IMG/VR virus record: IMGVR_UViG_3300025646_000037
Location: 1 to 64,000 of that record
Direction: 5' to 3' (one strand)
Length of the DNA stretch: 64,000 nucleotides
Source of the DNA: a virus
The notes under the pieces are model-generated. The model searched no databases, had not been told where the DNA came from, and was given only the letters and a program-made list of their open reading frames with translations. A program made the position numbers and the translations under genes. Of the stretch, positions 8,086 to 15,987 are shown in pieces (the stretch's first letter is position 1; the number at the start of each line of letters is the position of its first letter).

Positions 8086-9286
8086 ATCCCATTGCTTTTG
8101 CTATCTCAGGATGTGTGTCGGTGAACTTTTCTTTACGCCATTTATCTGCTAGGTACATGCGTTCATCAAACATTTTTAATTTATTGCCAGATCCGTTTTC
8201 AATAAAACGTACGACGTTGTCTACTTCTGCCTTATACTCTGGCTTCCAGTTATGTGCTTGTAGTTTTACTTTAACTAGTGCTTGTGCTTCTGGTGTCATA
8301 TTTTTGATACACATCTCTGCAGGATCATGTAACATGTTAAAATACACATTACCAAAGCCTTGCTCGTCTGCCCAGTCTAATAGTTCATTTATATAATAAA
8401 CATTTTGTATGTTAATAGTAAAGCAGAGTTGTGTAGTAATGTTAGTGACTTCTTGTTGCACTTCGTGTACTCGCTTTATAATCTCTTCTGCACGATCCCA
8501 CTTAGCACCGTAGCGTTCGTATTCAAATCTTTTGCCTACATTGTCTATACTAAATGCAATATCTACTCTACCGAACTCACGCCATATGTCTACAAACTCT
8601 TCGTCCCAGGTTGTAGCATTTGTATTGTAGTGTATGTCAATATGTTTACTGTCGCCTGTTTTTATAGCAGTCTTAAGTAGATCAAAGTGTTCTTTAATTA
8701 AGAATGGCTCACCGCCTGTAAACTCAAAGTACTTTATATTAGGCAGTAGTGTTTCCAAGTTCTGCCAAAAGTCTGGCGACTTACGAGGCCATTGACCTTC
8801 TTTTAGCATTGTACGTGCTAGGTGGTTTTTACGATCCATGTCATCAGTCAAGTAATCTATTTCTTCTTGTGCCCATTTACTTGATGACCATGAGCCACAT
8901 ATACGACACTTTAAATTACAGATATTGCCTAGTTTTAAATCTATAAACCATAACTGATCGGGTTTGTCGTTGTCCCACTCTATTTGTTTGTATAAGTCTT
9001 TAAGTCTTACAGAACTGTTAATACGTTTGCTATCTCTACCAGCATCTTCTTCTGCCCAACAACGTTTACAGGTTGCAGGCTTCTCACCACGCCTAAACTG
9101 CTGTCGCAAGTTTTGCATGTACTCGCTGGCATATATTTCTTCTAGAGTGTGTTCTGTTAATTTGTACTTTGTGCCGTCTGGCTTTATTATTTCATCATCA
9201 GCAAGACAGCATGGACGAGCAGTGCCAATAGGTGATGTTTCTATGCTAATCCAGGGCAAGCCACAAATAGTTTTAGGCAGTGACAT
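8078..9286 (-). CDS. Radical SAM/twitch-type enzyme, subfamily A (A2)
   Basis: This 402-aa protein has CNLKCRIC (Cys123, 127, 130), binding the SAM-cleaving cluster, and FEFTGGEPF at about 187-195 as the SAM motif. The N-terminus (CGLPW at 8-12, CC at 26-27, CKRC at 73-76) is the subfamily A auxiliary cysteine set. It is the shortest of the six paralogs because it lacks the N-terminal extension of the neighbour at 9273-10721. It overlaps that gene by 14 bases and the downstream gene by 8 bases. The barrel is followed by a helical C-terminal part with WADEQGFGNVYFN, similar to sugar- or peptide-acting family members. Substrate unknown. Confidence 0.9.
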   Translation of the reverse strand: MSLPKTICGLPWISIETSPIGTARPCCLADDEIIKPDGTKYKLTEHTLEEIYASEYMQNLRQQFRRGEKPATCKRCWAEEDAGRDSKRINSSVRLKDLYKQIEWDNDKPDQLWFIDLKLGNICNLKCRICGSWSSSKWAQEEIDYLTDDMDRKNHLARTMLKEGQWPRKSPDFWQNLETLLPNIKYFEFTGGEPFLIKEHFDLLKTAIKTGDSKHIDIHYNTNATTWDEEFVDIWREFGRVDIAFSIDNVGKRFEYERYGAKWDRAEEIIKRVHEVQQEVTNITTQLCFTINIQNVYYINELLDWADEQGFGNVYFNMLHDPAEMCIKNMTPEAQALVKVKLQAHNWKPEYKAEVDNVVRFIENGSGNKLKMFDERMYLADKWRKEKFTDTHPEIAKAMGYA

Positions 9287-10721
9287 TTAGTTCCTTGTAC
9301 TCAGGGAATGTTTCCCAAAAGTTTTCATTACGTACCTTATCTAATAGGTATACTTGTCTTTTAAAATCTGCCCAATGTTTGTAGTTGTCTGTGGCTTTTA
9401 CAAAGTTGAGAACACTTCTAAAACCGTTAGATGCACGACGTAATCTATCCTTAGGTTCTAACCACGCAAGATGTTTTTCGTATGCAGGTGCAATAACTTT
9501 ATCTTTAAAATCCTGTGGGAAGATGTCTGCTCTGTACCATTCAGGTGACTGACATATATTAATATTCCAGTCTTTTGCCGTTATAAGTCCCATCTGTGTC
9601 CACTCTTTGTGGAAGTCTAGAACGTGTAATACGTTCATTGAACTGATTGTTGAGCTAACATAAAAATCAACATGTGGGACTTTGGCCATCATTTGGAATC
9701 TATTCTCCACAGTTTGTTCCCAGTCAGTACCTTTGCGCATAAGTTCTGCTCTTGCGCCGCTAGCATCTAAACTTGCGCCTACACTTACATTAGTAAAATG
9801 TTTCCAGTAATCGTAAACGTGTTTATCTTTGTAACGCATTTCACTAAAGTTAGTATTATACTGTAATCTAATATCTGTCTTACCGTACTCTATTAGTTTC
9901 TCTAATAGATAATAGTGTTCTTTCATAATAAGTGGCTCACCGCCTGCAAAGTATACCTGCTCTAGGTATGGAATGTGTTGTTCCATTTGTTCTAGCATGG
10001 CATCTTCATCACCAGCAGTATATTCTACACGAGCCATGTCTCTGCCTAGTACATCAGGCTTTCTACCGTATAATTTAACATGGTCATTATACCAGTTACT
10101 ACTGAAGATAGGACCACAACTGCGACAACTAAAGTTACATAAGTTACTAAACCTTACGTCCCAGTAGCGTATTTTAAATTCTGGATGTGTTCCGTCGTCT
10201 TGAGTTTTTTGTATTTCACCGACGTGATGCCCATATGACTTATTAGCATCGTATCTCATACTGAACTGCCCAACCTTCTCTTGTTCGTAACACCTTGTGC
10301 ATTCCTTACATGGTTCATCATTCAACATATTACGACGTATTTGTTTGTATGGTTCTTGATTCCAAACTTCCTCCATAGTGTTTTTACGTAGGTCACCAAC
10401 GGGATGCCAGTATTCACTAAAACAACATGGATAAGCACGACCATCTGGAAAAGCGTGTTGGTGTACCCAGGGCATCATACAAAACGTTTTACTTTCAGTT
10501 AGTTTATATTGTTCATCTTTACTAAGATCGTCCCAATCGACGTGCAAAGGTAATCTGGAATTGTAATCGAATCCTATATTAAGTTTACTCGACGCTTTCT
10601 CAAGTTTAGCTAGTTCTTTCTTTATATTTTTATTAGTAAAATTACCGCTAAGATAATCTTCGTAGGAGGGCCAATTATCTCCAACAAAAGTCTCATAGGC
10701 CTGTTTGTTTAATTTATTCAT
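9273..10721 (-). CDS. Radical SAM/twitch-type enzyme, subfamily A (A3), with N-terminal extension
   Basis: At 482 aa this is the longest of the set. CNFSCRSC (Cys195, 199, 202) is the radical SAM motif and YFAGGEPLI (about 257-265) the SAM motif. Auxiliary cysteines are Cys81 (CMMPWVH), Cys99-100 and CxxCxxC at 138-144. About 75 extra residues precede the shared core. They contain GDNWPSYEDYLSG, nearly identical to the N-terminus of the subfamily B enzyme at 4442-5815. The start overlaps the stop of the upstream paralog as ATGA. The extension may be a docking element for a shared partner; that is inference. Confidence 0.9.
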   Translation of the reverse strand: MNKLNKQAYETFVGDNWPSYEDYLSGNFTNKNIKKELAKLEKASSKLNIGFDYNSRLPLHVDWDDLSKDEQYKLTESKTFCMMPWVHQHAFPDGRAYPCCFSEYWHPVGDLRKNTMEEVWNQEPYKQIRRNMLNDEPCKECTRCYEQEKVGQFSMRYDANKSYGHHVGEIQKTQDDGTHPEFKIRYWDVRFSNLCNFSCRSCGPIFSSNWYNDHVKLYGRKPDVLGRDMARVEYTAGDEDAMLEQMEQHIPYLEQVYFAGGEPLIMKEHYYLLEKLIEYGKTDIRLQYNTNFSEMRYKDKHVYDYWKHFTNVSVGASLDASGARAELMRKGTDWEQTVENRFQMMAKVPHVDFYVSSTISSMNVLHVLDFHKEWTQMGLITAKDWNINICQSPEWYRADIFPQDFKDKVIAPAYEKHLAWLEPKDRLRRASNGFRSVLNFVKATDNYKHWADFKRQVYLLDKVRNENFWETFPEYKELNVTA

Positions 10722-12067
10722 AAGTTATTATACCATTCCGCTAGTTCAGGAAACGTAGTTGTAAAGTTTTTGTTCCTACGTTCGTCATACTGTGTGTAAA
10801 ACTGTTTAAAATCATTGTGTAGTTTGGGCATGTCAAATGTATCACTATGTGGTGTCTTAACTACATCTAAATAATCTATTAATCTAATAATGTGATTTAC
10901 TTCATGTTCTTGCAAGTATTGTCCAAGTGGTCTTTCTTGCTGGTAAGTTAACCAATCACGTAAACGTTCTTTGTGTTTATTTCTAATGTCATCTGGAAAT
11001 ACTAATGCACTTTGAAAACTGGGAAAACGTAGAATGTTTAGTGTAAAGTTAATAAGGTTTCTACCATGCCTAGTTTTCCAGGCTACTAACAAGTCTAAAA
11101 ACTCTGTTAAACTTTCTAAACATAATGCGTTAATTGTACACATGATATGTAGACCACGTAACTTATGTCCATATACCTGTATAATTTTATTCATGTTATC
11201 GCACCACAGATCCCACTCTAAACCATCACGTATATATTCTGCTTGTGTGTTCCAACTTTCATTACTGGTGTATAGGTCTATAGGCTGATCTACACTGTTA
11301 AACAATCTATCTACATCTACGTCCTTGCCTAAGTTACTATTAATAGCAAGGCGTGTTTTTGATTTGCCTTTGTTTTGTTTGAACCAATCTAACAACTGCC
11401 AAGTGTGTGCTGACATAAGTGGTTCACCACCTGTAATCCGTAGCTCATCTAACGTTTTGTGGAGGTCCGTTTCCCACCACTTGAAGAACGCTTCGACATA
11501 CGGATTTGTTTCACCGTACTTATACAACTGCGCACTACTATGATCATGGGTGAAATGATTACGGCCGTCACTAATAAGATTTCTATAAGGTCCGTTTTGC
11601 TTAATGTCTCGTACCCACGTACTACTAAAAGCAGGATTGCAATAACTGCAAGCAAATTGACAAGTCCTATCGAAACTAATTTCCAAAGTTCTAAGGTCAA
11701 TGTCGGTTTCTGGGTCTTGGGTGAATGCATCGTCTAAGTCCTTTATTGTGTATATCTTACTTTTATAGACACGATCCGATATATTGTCACGCTTGATATC
11801 TTCAATCTTCCAACAGTACTCACAGCCTGGCGGTCTTTCACCTGCCTGCATCTGTCGTCTGTCCAGTTTCTTTTGTGGCGTGTTGTGTATTGCTTTAGGG
11901 TTGCGTTTTGCTTCCTCTATATCCACTAAGTGTGCAGGTGGGTGATGGCAACTAGTACTCATACCTGAGCCTAACCATATAGTTGCATTGTACCACTTTG
12001 CGCCACAAAAACTGGCACTCTTAGTGTCTAATACTTGTTGTTTAAATTCTAAATCACTGTTGTGCAT
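10718..12067 (-). CDS. Radical SAM/twitch-type enzyme, subfamily B (B2)
   Basis: This 449-aa protein has CQFACSYC (Cys136, 140, 143) as the radical SAM motif and RITGGEPLM at about 210-218 for SAM. N-terminal subfamily B cysteines are Cys21 (CGAKW), Cys40 (SCHHPP) and CEYC 82-85. It is collinear with its upstream neighbour: the CX3CX2C motif falls at the same residue numbers (136-143), and both have a NPYV...WW segment just before GGEP, so they look like a tandem duplication. It overlaps that gene by 14 bases and the downstream gene by 4. The C-terminus ends in a helical WYNNL. Function as for the family; substrate unknown. Confidence 0.9.
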   Translation of the reverse strand: MHNSDLEFKQQVLDTKSASFCGAKWYNATIWLGSGMSTSCHHPPAHLVDIEEAKRNPKAIHNTPQKKLDRRQMQAGERPPGCEYCWKIEDIKRDNISDRVYKSKIYTIKDLDDAFTQDPETDIDLRTLEISFDRTCQFACSYCNPAFSSTWVRDIKQNGPYRNLISDGRNHFTHDHSSAQLYKYGETNPYVEAFFKWWETDLHKTLDELRITGGEPLMSAHTWQLLDWFKQNKGKSKTRLAINSNLGKDVDVDRLFNSVDQPIDLYTSNESWNTQAEYIRDGLEWDLWCDNMNKIIQVYGHKLRGLHIMCTINALCLESLTEFLDLLVAWKTRHGRNLINFTLNILRFPSFQSALVFPDDIRNKHKERLRDWLTYQQERPLGQYLQEHEVNHIIRLIDYLDVVKTPHSDTFDMPKLHNDFKQFYTQYDERRNKNFTTTFPELAEWYNNL

Positions 12068-13424
12068 GATATCTACATTCTAACCACCAGGATTCCATCT
12101 CCGGGAAAGTTTCTAAAAAGTTTGTGCCTCTACGTTTATCATGTTCATTAAAAAACAAAAAGAAGTTTCTTTTTTGTTGCTTAATGTATTCTGCATCCAA
12201 CTGCTGGCCTTCACGCATCCAGGCAATAGTCCTACGCATACGTTGTACTTCAAAATCTTTAAAACCTGTGCTGTACTCTATGTTCTCTTCCATCCAGTCT
12301 GCAACTTCGTCCAACTTTTGTGCGTAACTTTCTGGCAGTATTTGTAAACTTTGCCAAGCAGGTTGTCTAAGCAAAGGTGTATCAAACCAAATCTTGTTGT
12401 ATTCTTTGTTGTATTGACGTCGTAAAAATAAGATCCAGTCTAGTAATTTTTGTAATCGAATTACACTTAAATTATTCATTGTAATAATAAAAGTGAGACT
12501 GTTCTTATATTTAACTGCATCTAAATAGTGCTGTACGTATCCATGCAAGCGATGCATTTTTAAACCATCACGTATATACTCAGCCTGAACGCCCATGCTG
12601 TCCACGCTTACATACTGCATAAAGTGTTCTATGTTATTACCCGAGCATAACTTCTGCACGTACTCAATATACTTTACAAACAAGCCATTCTCTACACTAA
12701 AGTTACTGGTTACATTTAAGTGTAAGTCTGGCTTAGGCAAAGTCAATACATAATCAAATACACGATATGTATTACGATCCATTAAGGGCTCACCACCTGT
12801 CATTCTAAAATGTTCTAGTTTAGGATACAACTCCGGCCACCACTCCCAAAACGCATCCACGTAGGGGTTTTCGTCTCTGTTAGGGATAGGACGTCTATCT
12901 CCCATAAAGTGTTCGGGTGCATTGTGCGCTGGTACAGTAGGGAAAGCGCCTTTGTCCTGTATTTCCTGTGCCCAACTTGAACTAAACTGTGGCGAGCAGT
13001 AACTACATCTTAAATTACAAGCATGGTTAAAGTTTACTTCTACATAACTAGGCACAACATCCTGTTGCCAATCTATGTTAGTGGGATCCATTTGTGCCCA
13101 GGGCTCGCCACTGCGATAGTGTCTGTCACTTAGGTTACCCGCATCTTCTATTGCCCAACAATAACTACATTCTTCTGGACGTTTGCCCTCTACCATTAGT
13201 TTGCGCTGTTGCTTTTTGTGTTCGGTATTGTGTAGTGCGCCGGGATTTTTCTTTATAGCGTCTAATGGTATTTTATGTAGGGGCGGATGATAACAACTGT
13301 TGTTGAGTCCAGTAGGCAAATGCAAACTTACTTGTTTCCATTTAGCATAGCAAAGACTAGGACCAAGCGTGTCCTTCATGTCTTCTGCCGCTGTCATAAA
13401 TTCGCTTTGATCGCCTTTTGTCAT
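12054..13424 (-). CDS. Radical SAM/twitch-type enzyme, subfamily B (B3)
   Basis: This 456-aa protein has CNLRCSYC (Cys136, 140, 143) and MTGGEPLMD at about 208-216. N-terminal cysteines are Cys25 (CYAKW), Cys44 (SCYHPPLH) and CSYC at 86-89. It is the first radical SAM gene transcribed in this operon. It follows the amidinotransferase with a 4-base overlap, so radical SAM chemistry and amidino transfer are probably co-expressed. It is closely collinear with 10718-12067 (probable tandem paralogs). An internal SVDSMGVQAEYIRDGL segment corresponds to a similar segment in the other members, probably part of the barrel active site. Substrate unknown. Confidence 0.9.
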   Translation of the reverse strand: MTKGDQSEFMTAAEDMKDTLGPSLCYAKWKQVSLHLPTGLNNSCYHPPLHKIPLDAIKKNPGALHNTEHKKQQRKLMVEGKRPEECSYCWAIEDAGNLSDRHYRSGEPWAQMDPTNIDWQQDVVPSYVEVNFNHACNLRCSYCSPQFSSSWAQEIQDKGAFPTVPAHNAPEHFMGDRRPIPNRDENPYVDAFWEWWPELYPKLEHFRMTGGEPLMDRNTYRVFDYVLTLPKPDLHLNVTSNFSVENGLFVKYIEYVQKLCSGNNIEHFMQYVSVDSMGVQAEYIRDGLKMHRLHGYVQHYLDAVKYKNSLTFIITMNNLSVIRLQKLLDWILFLRRQYNKEYNKIWFDTPLLRQPAWQSLQILPESYAQKLDEVADWMEENIEYSTGFKDFEVQRMRRTIAWMREGQQLDAEYIKQQKRNFFLFFNEHDKRRGTNFLETFPEMESWWLECRYHAQQ

Positions 13425-14386
13425 ACTACCTGTCTCTTTGACCCTTGACGTCTTACATCAAGTGTTAAACAATGTATACCAGCTTCCCAGAATAAACCAT
13501 GTCTAATAGGAACATAGTGTACTGTTATACCATGTGCTTCTACTTCAGGAAGCTCTATACTACTTACAATGTTTTTGCTGTCTATAACTAAAACGTTACT
13601 TTCAAATGCTGTGTCCTGTGCCAGTCCTTGCCACTGTTCTAACCAAGTAAACAGATCCATTTTAGTTCCAAAGTTTATACCAGTAGATTGGTAATCAAAT
13701 GTTCTGTTGTTTAACTCTATAATTTTTTTACTACGTAAACATTGTGGCACCCAATCAATACTAACACAAAAAACAGTATCGTCGTCTGTCATATAAAAGC
13801 CTTGATCAATGTGTCCCCAACGATCTTGTTTGGTATCTGTATTCTTAATTAATTTTTCTTTAAAGTTCTTTTCTATCCAGTCAAAACCATTTTGATTTCC
13901 TGGACCCCAATCATTTACAATTACACTGTCTCCAGCCTTAAACATGGTTGCAGTGTGCCACAATATTTTGTGCCTATACTCATGATGATAGGGAGATCTA
14001 GACTTATAGGGTAGAGGTTCTAATATGGGCGGAGGCTGACTGATCCAGTTGTAACCTTGATTAAACAAACGTCTAAAAATATCATAGTAGCATAAACCGT
14101 CCCAATACCTATCACGTAAACTTGTGTACGTTTGGTATATACAGTCACCGTACACTAAGTACTGGTCCCTTGGTACAATAGGATAAACTTGGTTTGGTTG
14201 TAGTTCACCTATTGTTGGTCTGTGTACCTTAATACCTAATTTAGACAAATAATCTGCTAGGTTATCTAAATCTTCTTTTGTTTCTGTTAGTATTCTATCT
14301 AGTTCAGGCACACCTGGATATGTAGGCTTACAGTCGCCTACGATAACTTCTTCAAGTGGATCCCATTCAGTCCAGACTGTCACCAA
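13421..14386 (-). CDS. Glycine/inosamine-type amidinotransferase
   Basis: This 321-aa protein belongs to the AGAT/StrB1 amidinotransferase family, which moves the amidino group of arginine to an amine acceptor through a covalent cysteine intermediate. Visible family features are the N-terminal EWDPLEEVIVG strand, the WGHIDQGF segment with catalytic His192, and the C-terminal GIHCLTLDVRR with the nucleophile Cys306. The segment WHTATMFKAGD occupies the place where human AGAT has FDAADFIRAG, so the catalytic aspartate there appears replaced (His144), judged by eye. It is shorter than AGAT (about 420 aa) and close to bacterial forms. It overlaps B3 by 4 bases and the 150-aa gene by 20. Together with the aminotransferase it could form a guanidino group on a sugar or cyclitol. 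Confidence 0.85.
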   Translation of the reverse strand: MVTVWTEWDPLEEVIVGDCKPTYPGVPELDRILTETKEDLDNLADYLSKLGIKVHRPTIGELQPNQVYPIVPRDQYLVYGDCIYQTYTSLRDRYWDGLCYYDIFRRLFNQGYNWISQPPPILEPLPYKSRSPYHHEYRHKILWHTATMFKAGDSVIVNDWGPGNQNGFDWIEKNFKEKLIKNTDTKQDRWGHIDQGFYMTDDDTVFCVSIDWVPQCLRSKKIIELNNRTFDYQSTGINFGTKMDLFTWLEQWQGLAQDTAFESNVLVIDSKNIVSSIELPEVEAHGITVHYVPIRHGLFWEAGIHCLTLDVRRQGSKRQVV

Positions 14387-14819
14387 CTATCTCCTCATAG
14401 TATTCTGGCGACCAAAAACTATAGTAGTCTGTTTTTGCTAACCCTCGTCTAGCATCTATAAGTTTCTTTTTATCCTGACAGAGTATTAATTTATACTTGC
14501 CGTTGTTTGTCTGTACACCGTTAATGTAAGTTGCTTTTGTACTATCTGGTAGAAATATTAAATCGGGATACTGTTCATTAAGTTCTCGGCAACGTTTTAC
14601 CAGTGTGCTGTGTCGTTTTTTATCATCACAAATTAATACTAACACATCACACTTCTCTGTGGGCAACTCTAAGTTGTCTATATCAACTTTAAATGCTCGC
14701 ATCTTTGCCAGATGTGCATATGGGCAAATTCTGTGACCGTTTAGTTCACTATAGTTTGTTGTAAGCCTTATAATCCACTTGCGTAGATTGTCCATTTCTT
14801 CATGTGTTGCTGAACGCAC
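14367..14819 (-). CDS. Small conserved-looking protein of unknown function (150 aa)
   Basis: A soluble alpha/beta-looking protein. It has HRICPYAHLAKMRAFKV near residue 30, an alternating strand/helix middle (CDVLVLICDD), and ends ARRGLAKTDYYSFWSPEYY. The CPYA element faintly recalls DUF1415-type proteins (CPFA), but the match is too weak to rely on. It lies between the aminotransferase and the amidinotransferase with overlaps of about 20 bases on each side, suggesting a role in the same step or complex. No catalytic motif can be named. Confidence 0.8.
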   Translation of the reverse strand: MRSATHEEMDNLRKWIIRLTTNYSELNGHRICPYAHLAKMRAFKVDIDNLELPTEKCDVLVLICDDKKRHSTLVKRCRELNEQYPDLIFLPDSTKATYINGVQTNNGKYKLILCQDKKKLIDARRGLAKTDYYSFWSPEYYEEIVGDSLD

Positions 14820-15987
14820 GATCTAACCTTTCGTTTAAATTATTCCAATATTTTTCACAGTCGATACCTGCAGGCGCACAAATTGTTAGGTGTTGTTCAT
14901 CATAGTAAACATTTAACCCACTTGGCATAATACCACTTTGTATTAAATCAAATTGCTTTAAAGGTTTAACGAGTTCCATACTACAAATTATTCCCTTATG
15001 CCATCCTTGTTTGATGTGTCCTAGTCTTAATCTTTCTCTAATAAGCTCATCAAACCTAATTTTAATATTATTAAATGTATCTGTGCTTATCCAGTTACGC
15101 CAAATCCAATTTGCGGCAGCCACTCCTGCCATGTTAGGCGACCAGGTATGGCTAAAACCAAACTTATTAATGACTGCTCTTGTAATTTTTTCTGACATAC
15201 AGACTGAGCTGAGAGGAGCGAACCCTCCGGTAATACTTTTACCACTAGTTACTAAATCTGGCATAACTCCTTGTAAGTTGTGTGTGAAACGAGCACCAGA
15301 TTTACCATATCCTCCCATAACATCGTCAACAATCATCAAACAATCGTATTTGTCGCATAGTTGTCTTATCTCATACCACCATGAATCTGACCAAGGTCTA
15401 AACTTCTCTATCCAAGGCAAAGACTCCATAAACACTGTGCCTATATTCTTATTATTTTTTAGTAAATCTTCAACCTTTTGTAGTGCTAGATCCTCATGGT
15501 GCTGTCTCGCATCAATTGTAGGCCAAATGCCTGTATCTACTCTATGACACCATGGTGCTTCAAAGTCTCCTCTGAGTATAGCGGGTAAAAAACTAGTTCC
15601 ACTATAACCAGGTATAAAACTTATTATTTCCTGTCTATTAAAGTTATACTTTGTATAATACAAGTTCTTAAGATAAAATGCAAGCTCTACTGCATCTGTG
15701 CCAGACACTGCCCATGCTACACTATGTAACCCACTGTCTTGCACAATGTTGTTAGCGAGTTTATCAACGTCCTCACAACTTTCACTAGACTTATAGTTTA
15801 CCCAAGAAATGTTACGGTGTATCCACTGTATTGCCGCAGTTATATTAAAGTGATTGTATCCCCAGATGTAAGTTTGGTTGCCGCAACTTATATCCATTAA
15901 AATACCCACGTTAGTATCGCAAAACCATTCTTCTTGTCCACTAACAAGTAGTCTTATTTTGTCATCAGTTATTTCTGCTAGTTCCAT
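14800..15987 (-). CDS. Class III PLP-dependent aminotransferase
   Basis: This 395-aa protein has fold type I aminotransferase class III features: SGTDAVELAFYL (about 95-106, PLP phosphate loop, usually SGTEA), MIVDDVMGGYGKSG (about 218-231, with the Asp that contacts the PLP ring nitrogen; usually DEVQTGFGRTG) and DLVTSGKSITGGF with the Schiff-base lysine Lys250. Such enzymes include glutamate-1-semialdehyde aminomutases, omega-transaminases and sugar aminotransferases. It is followed by the 150-aa unknown and the amidinotransferase. The natural reading is that it installs the amine that the amidinotransferase guanidinylates, as in aminocyclitol pathways. That link is inference. It abuts the glycosyltransferase gene upstream (1-base overlap). 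Confidence 0.9.
   Translation of the reverse strand: MELAEITDDKIRLLVSGQEEWFCDTNVGILMDISCGNQTYIWGYNHFNITAAIQWIHRNISWVNYKSSESCEDVDKLANNIVQDSGLHSVAWAVSGTDAVELAFYLKNLYYTKYNFNRQEIISFIPGYSGTSFLPAILRGDFEAPWCHRVDTGIWPTIDARQHHEDLALQKVEDLLKNNKNIGTVFMESLPWIEKFRPWSDSWWYEIRQLCDKYDCLMIVDDVMGGYGKSGARFTHNLQGVMPDLVTSGKSITGGFAPLSSVCMSEKITRAVINKFGFSHTWSPNMAGVAAANWIWRNWISTDTFNNIKIRFDELIRERLRLGHIKQGWHKGIICSMELVKPLKQFDLIQSGIMPSGLNVYYDEQHLTICAPAGIDCEKYWNNLNERLDRAFSNT

Noticed and set aside
11449-11737. Overlapping ORFs of about 92 codons on both strands inside a radical SAM gene
   Set aside because: Both lie within the 10718-12067 gene, whose frame carries the GGEP and CX3CX2C motifs. These are shadow frames without independent ribosome binding sites or recognisable features.
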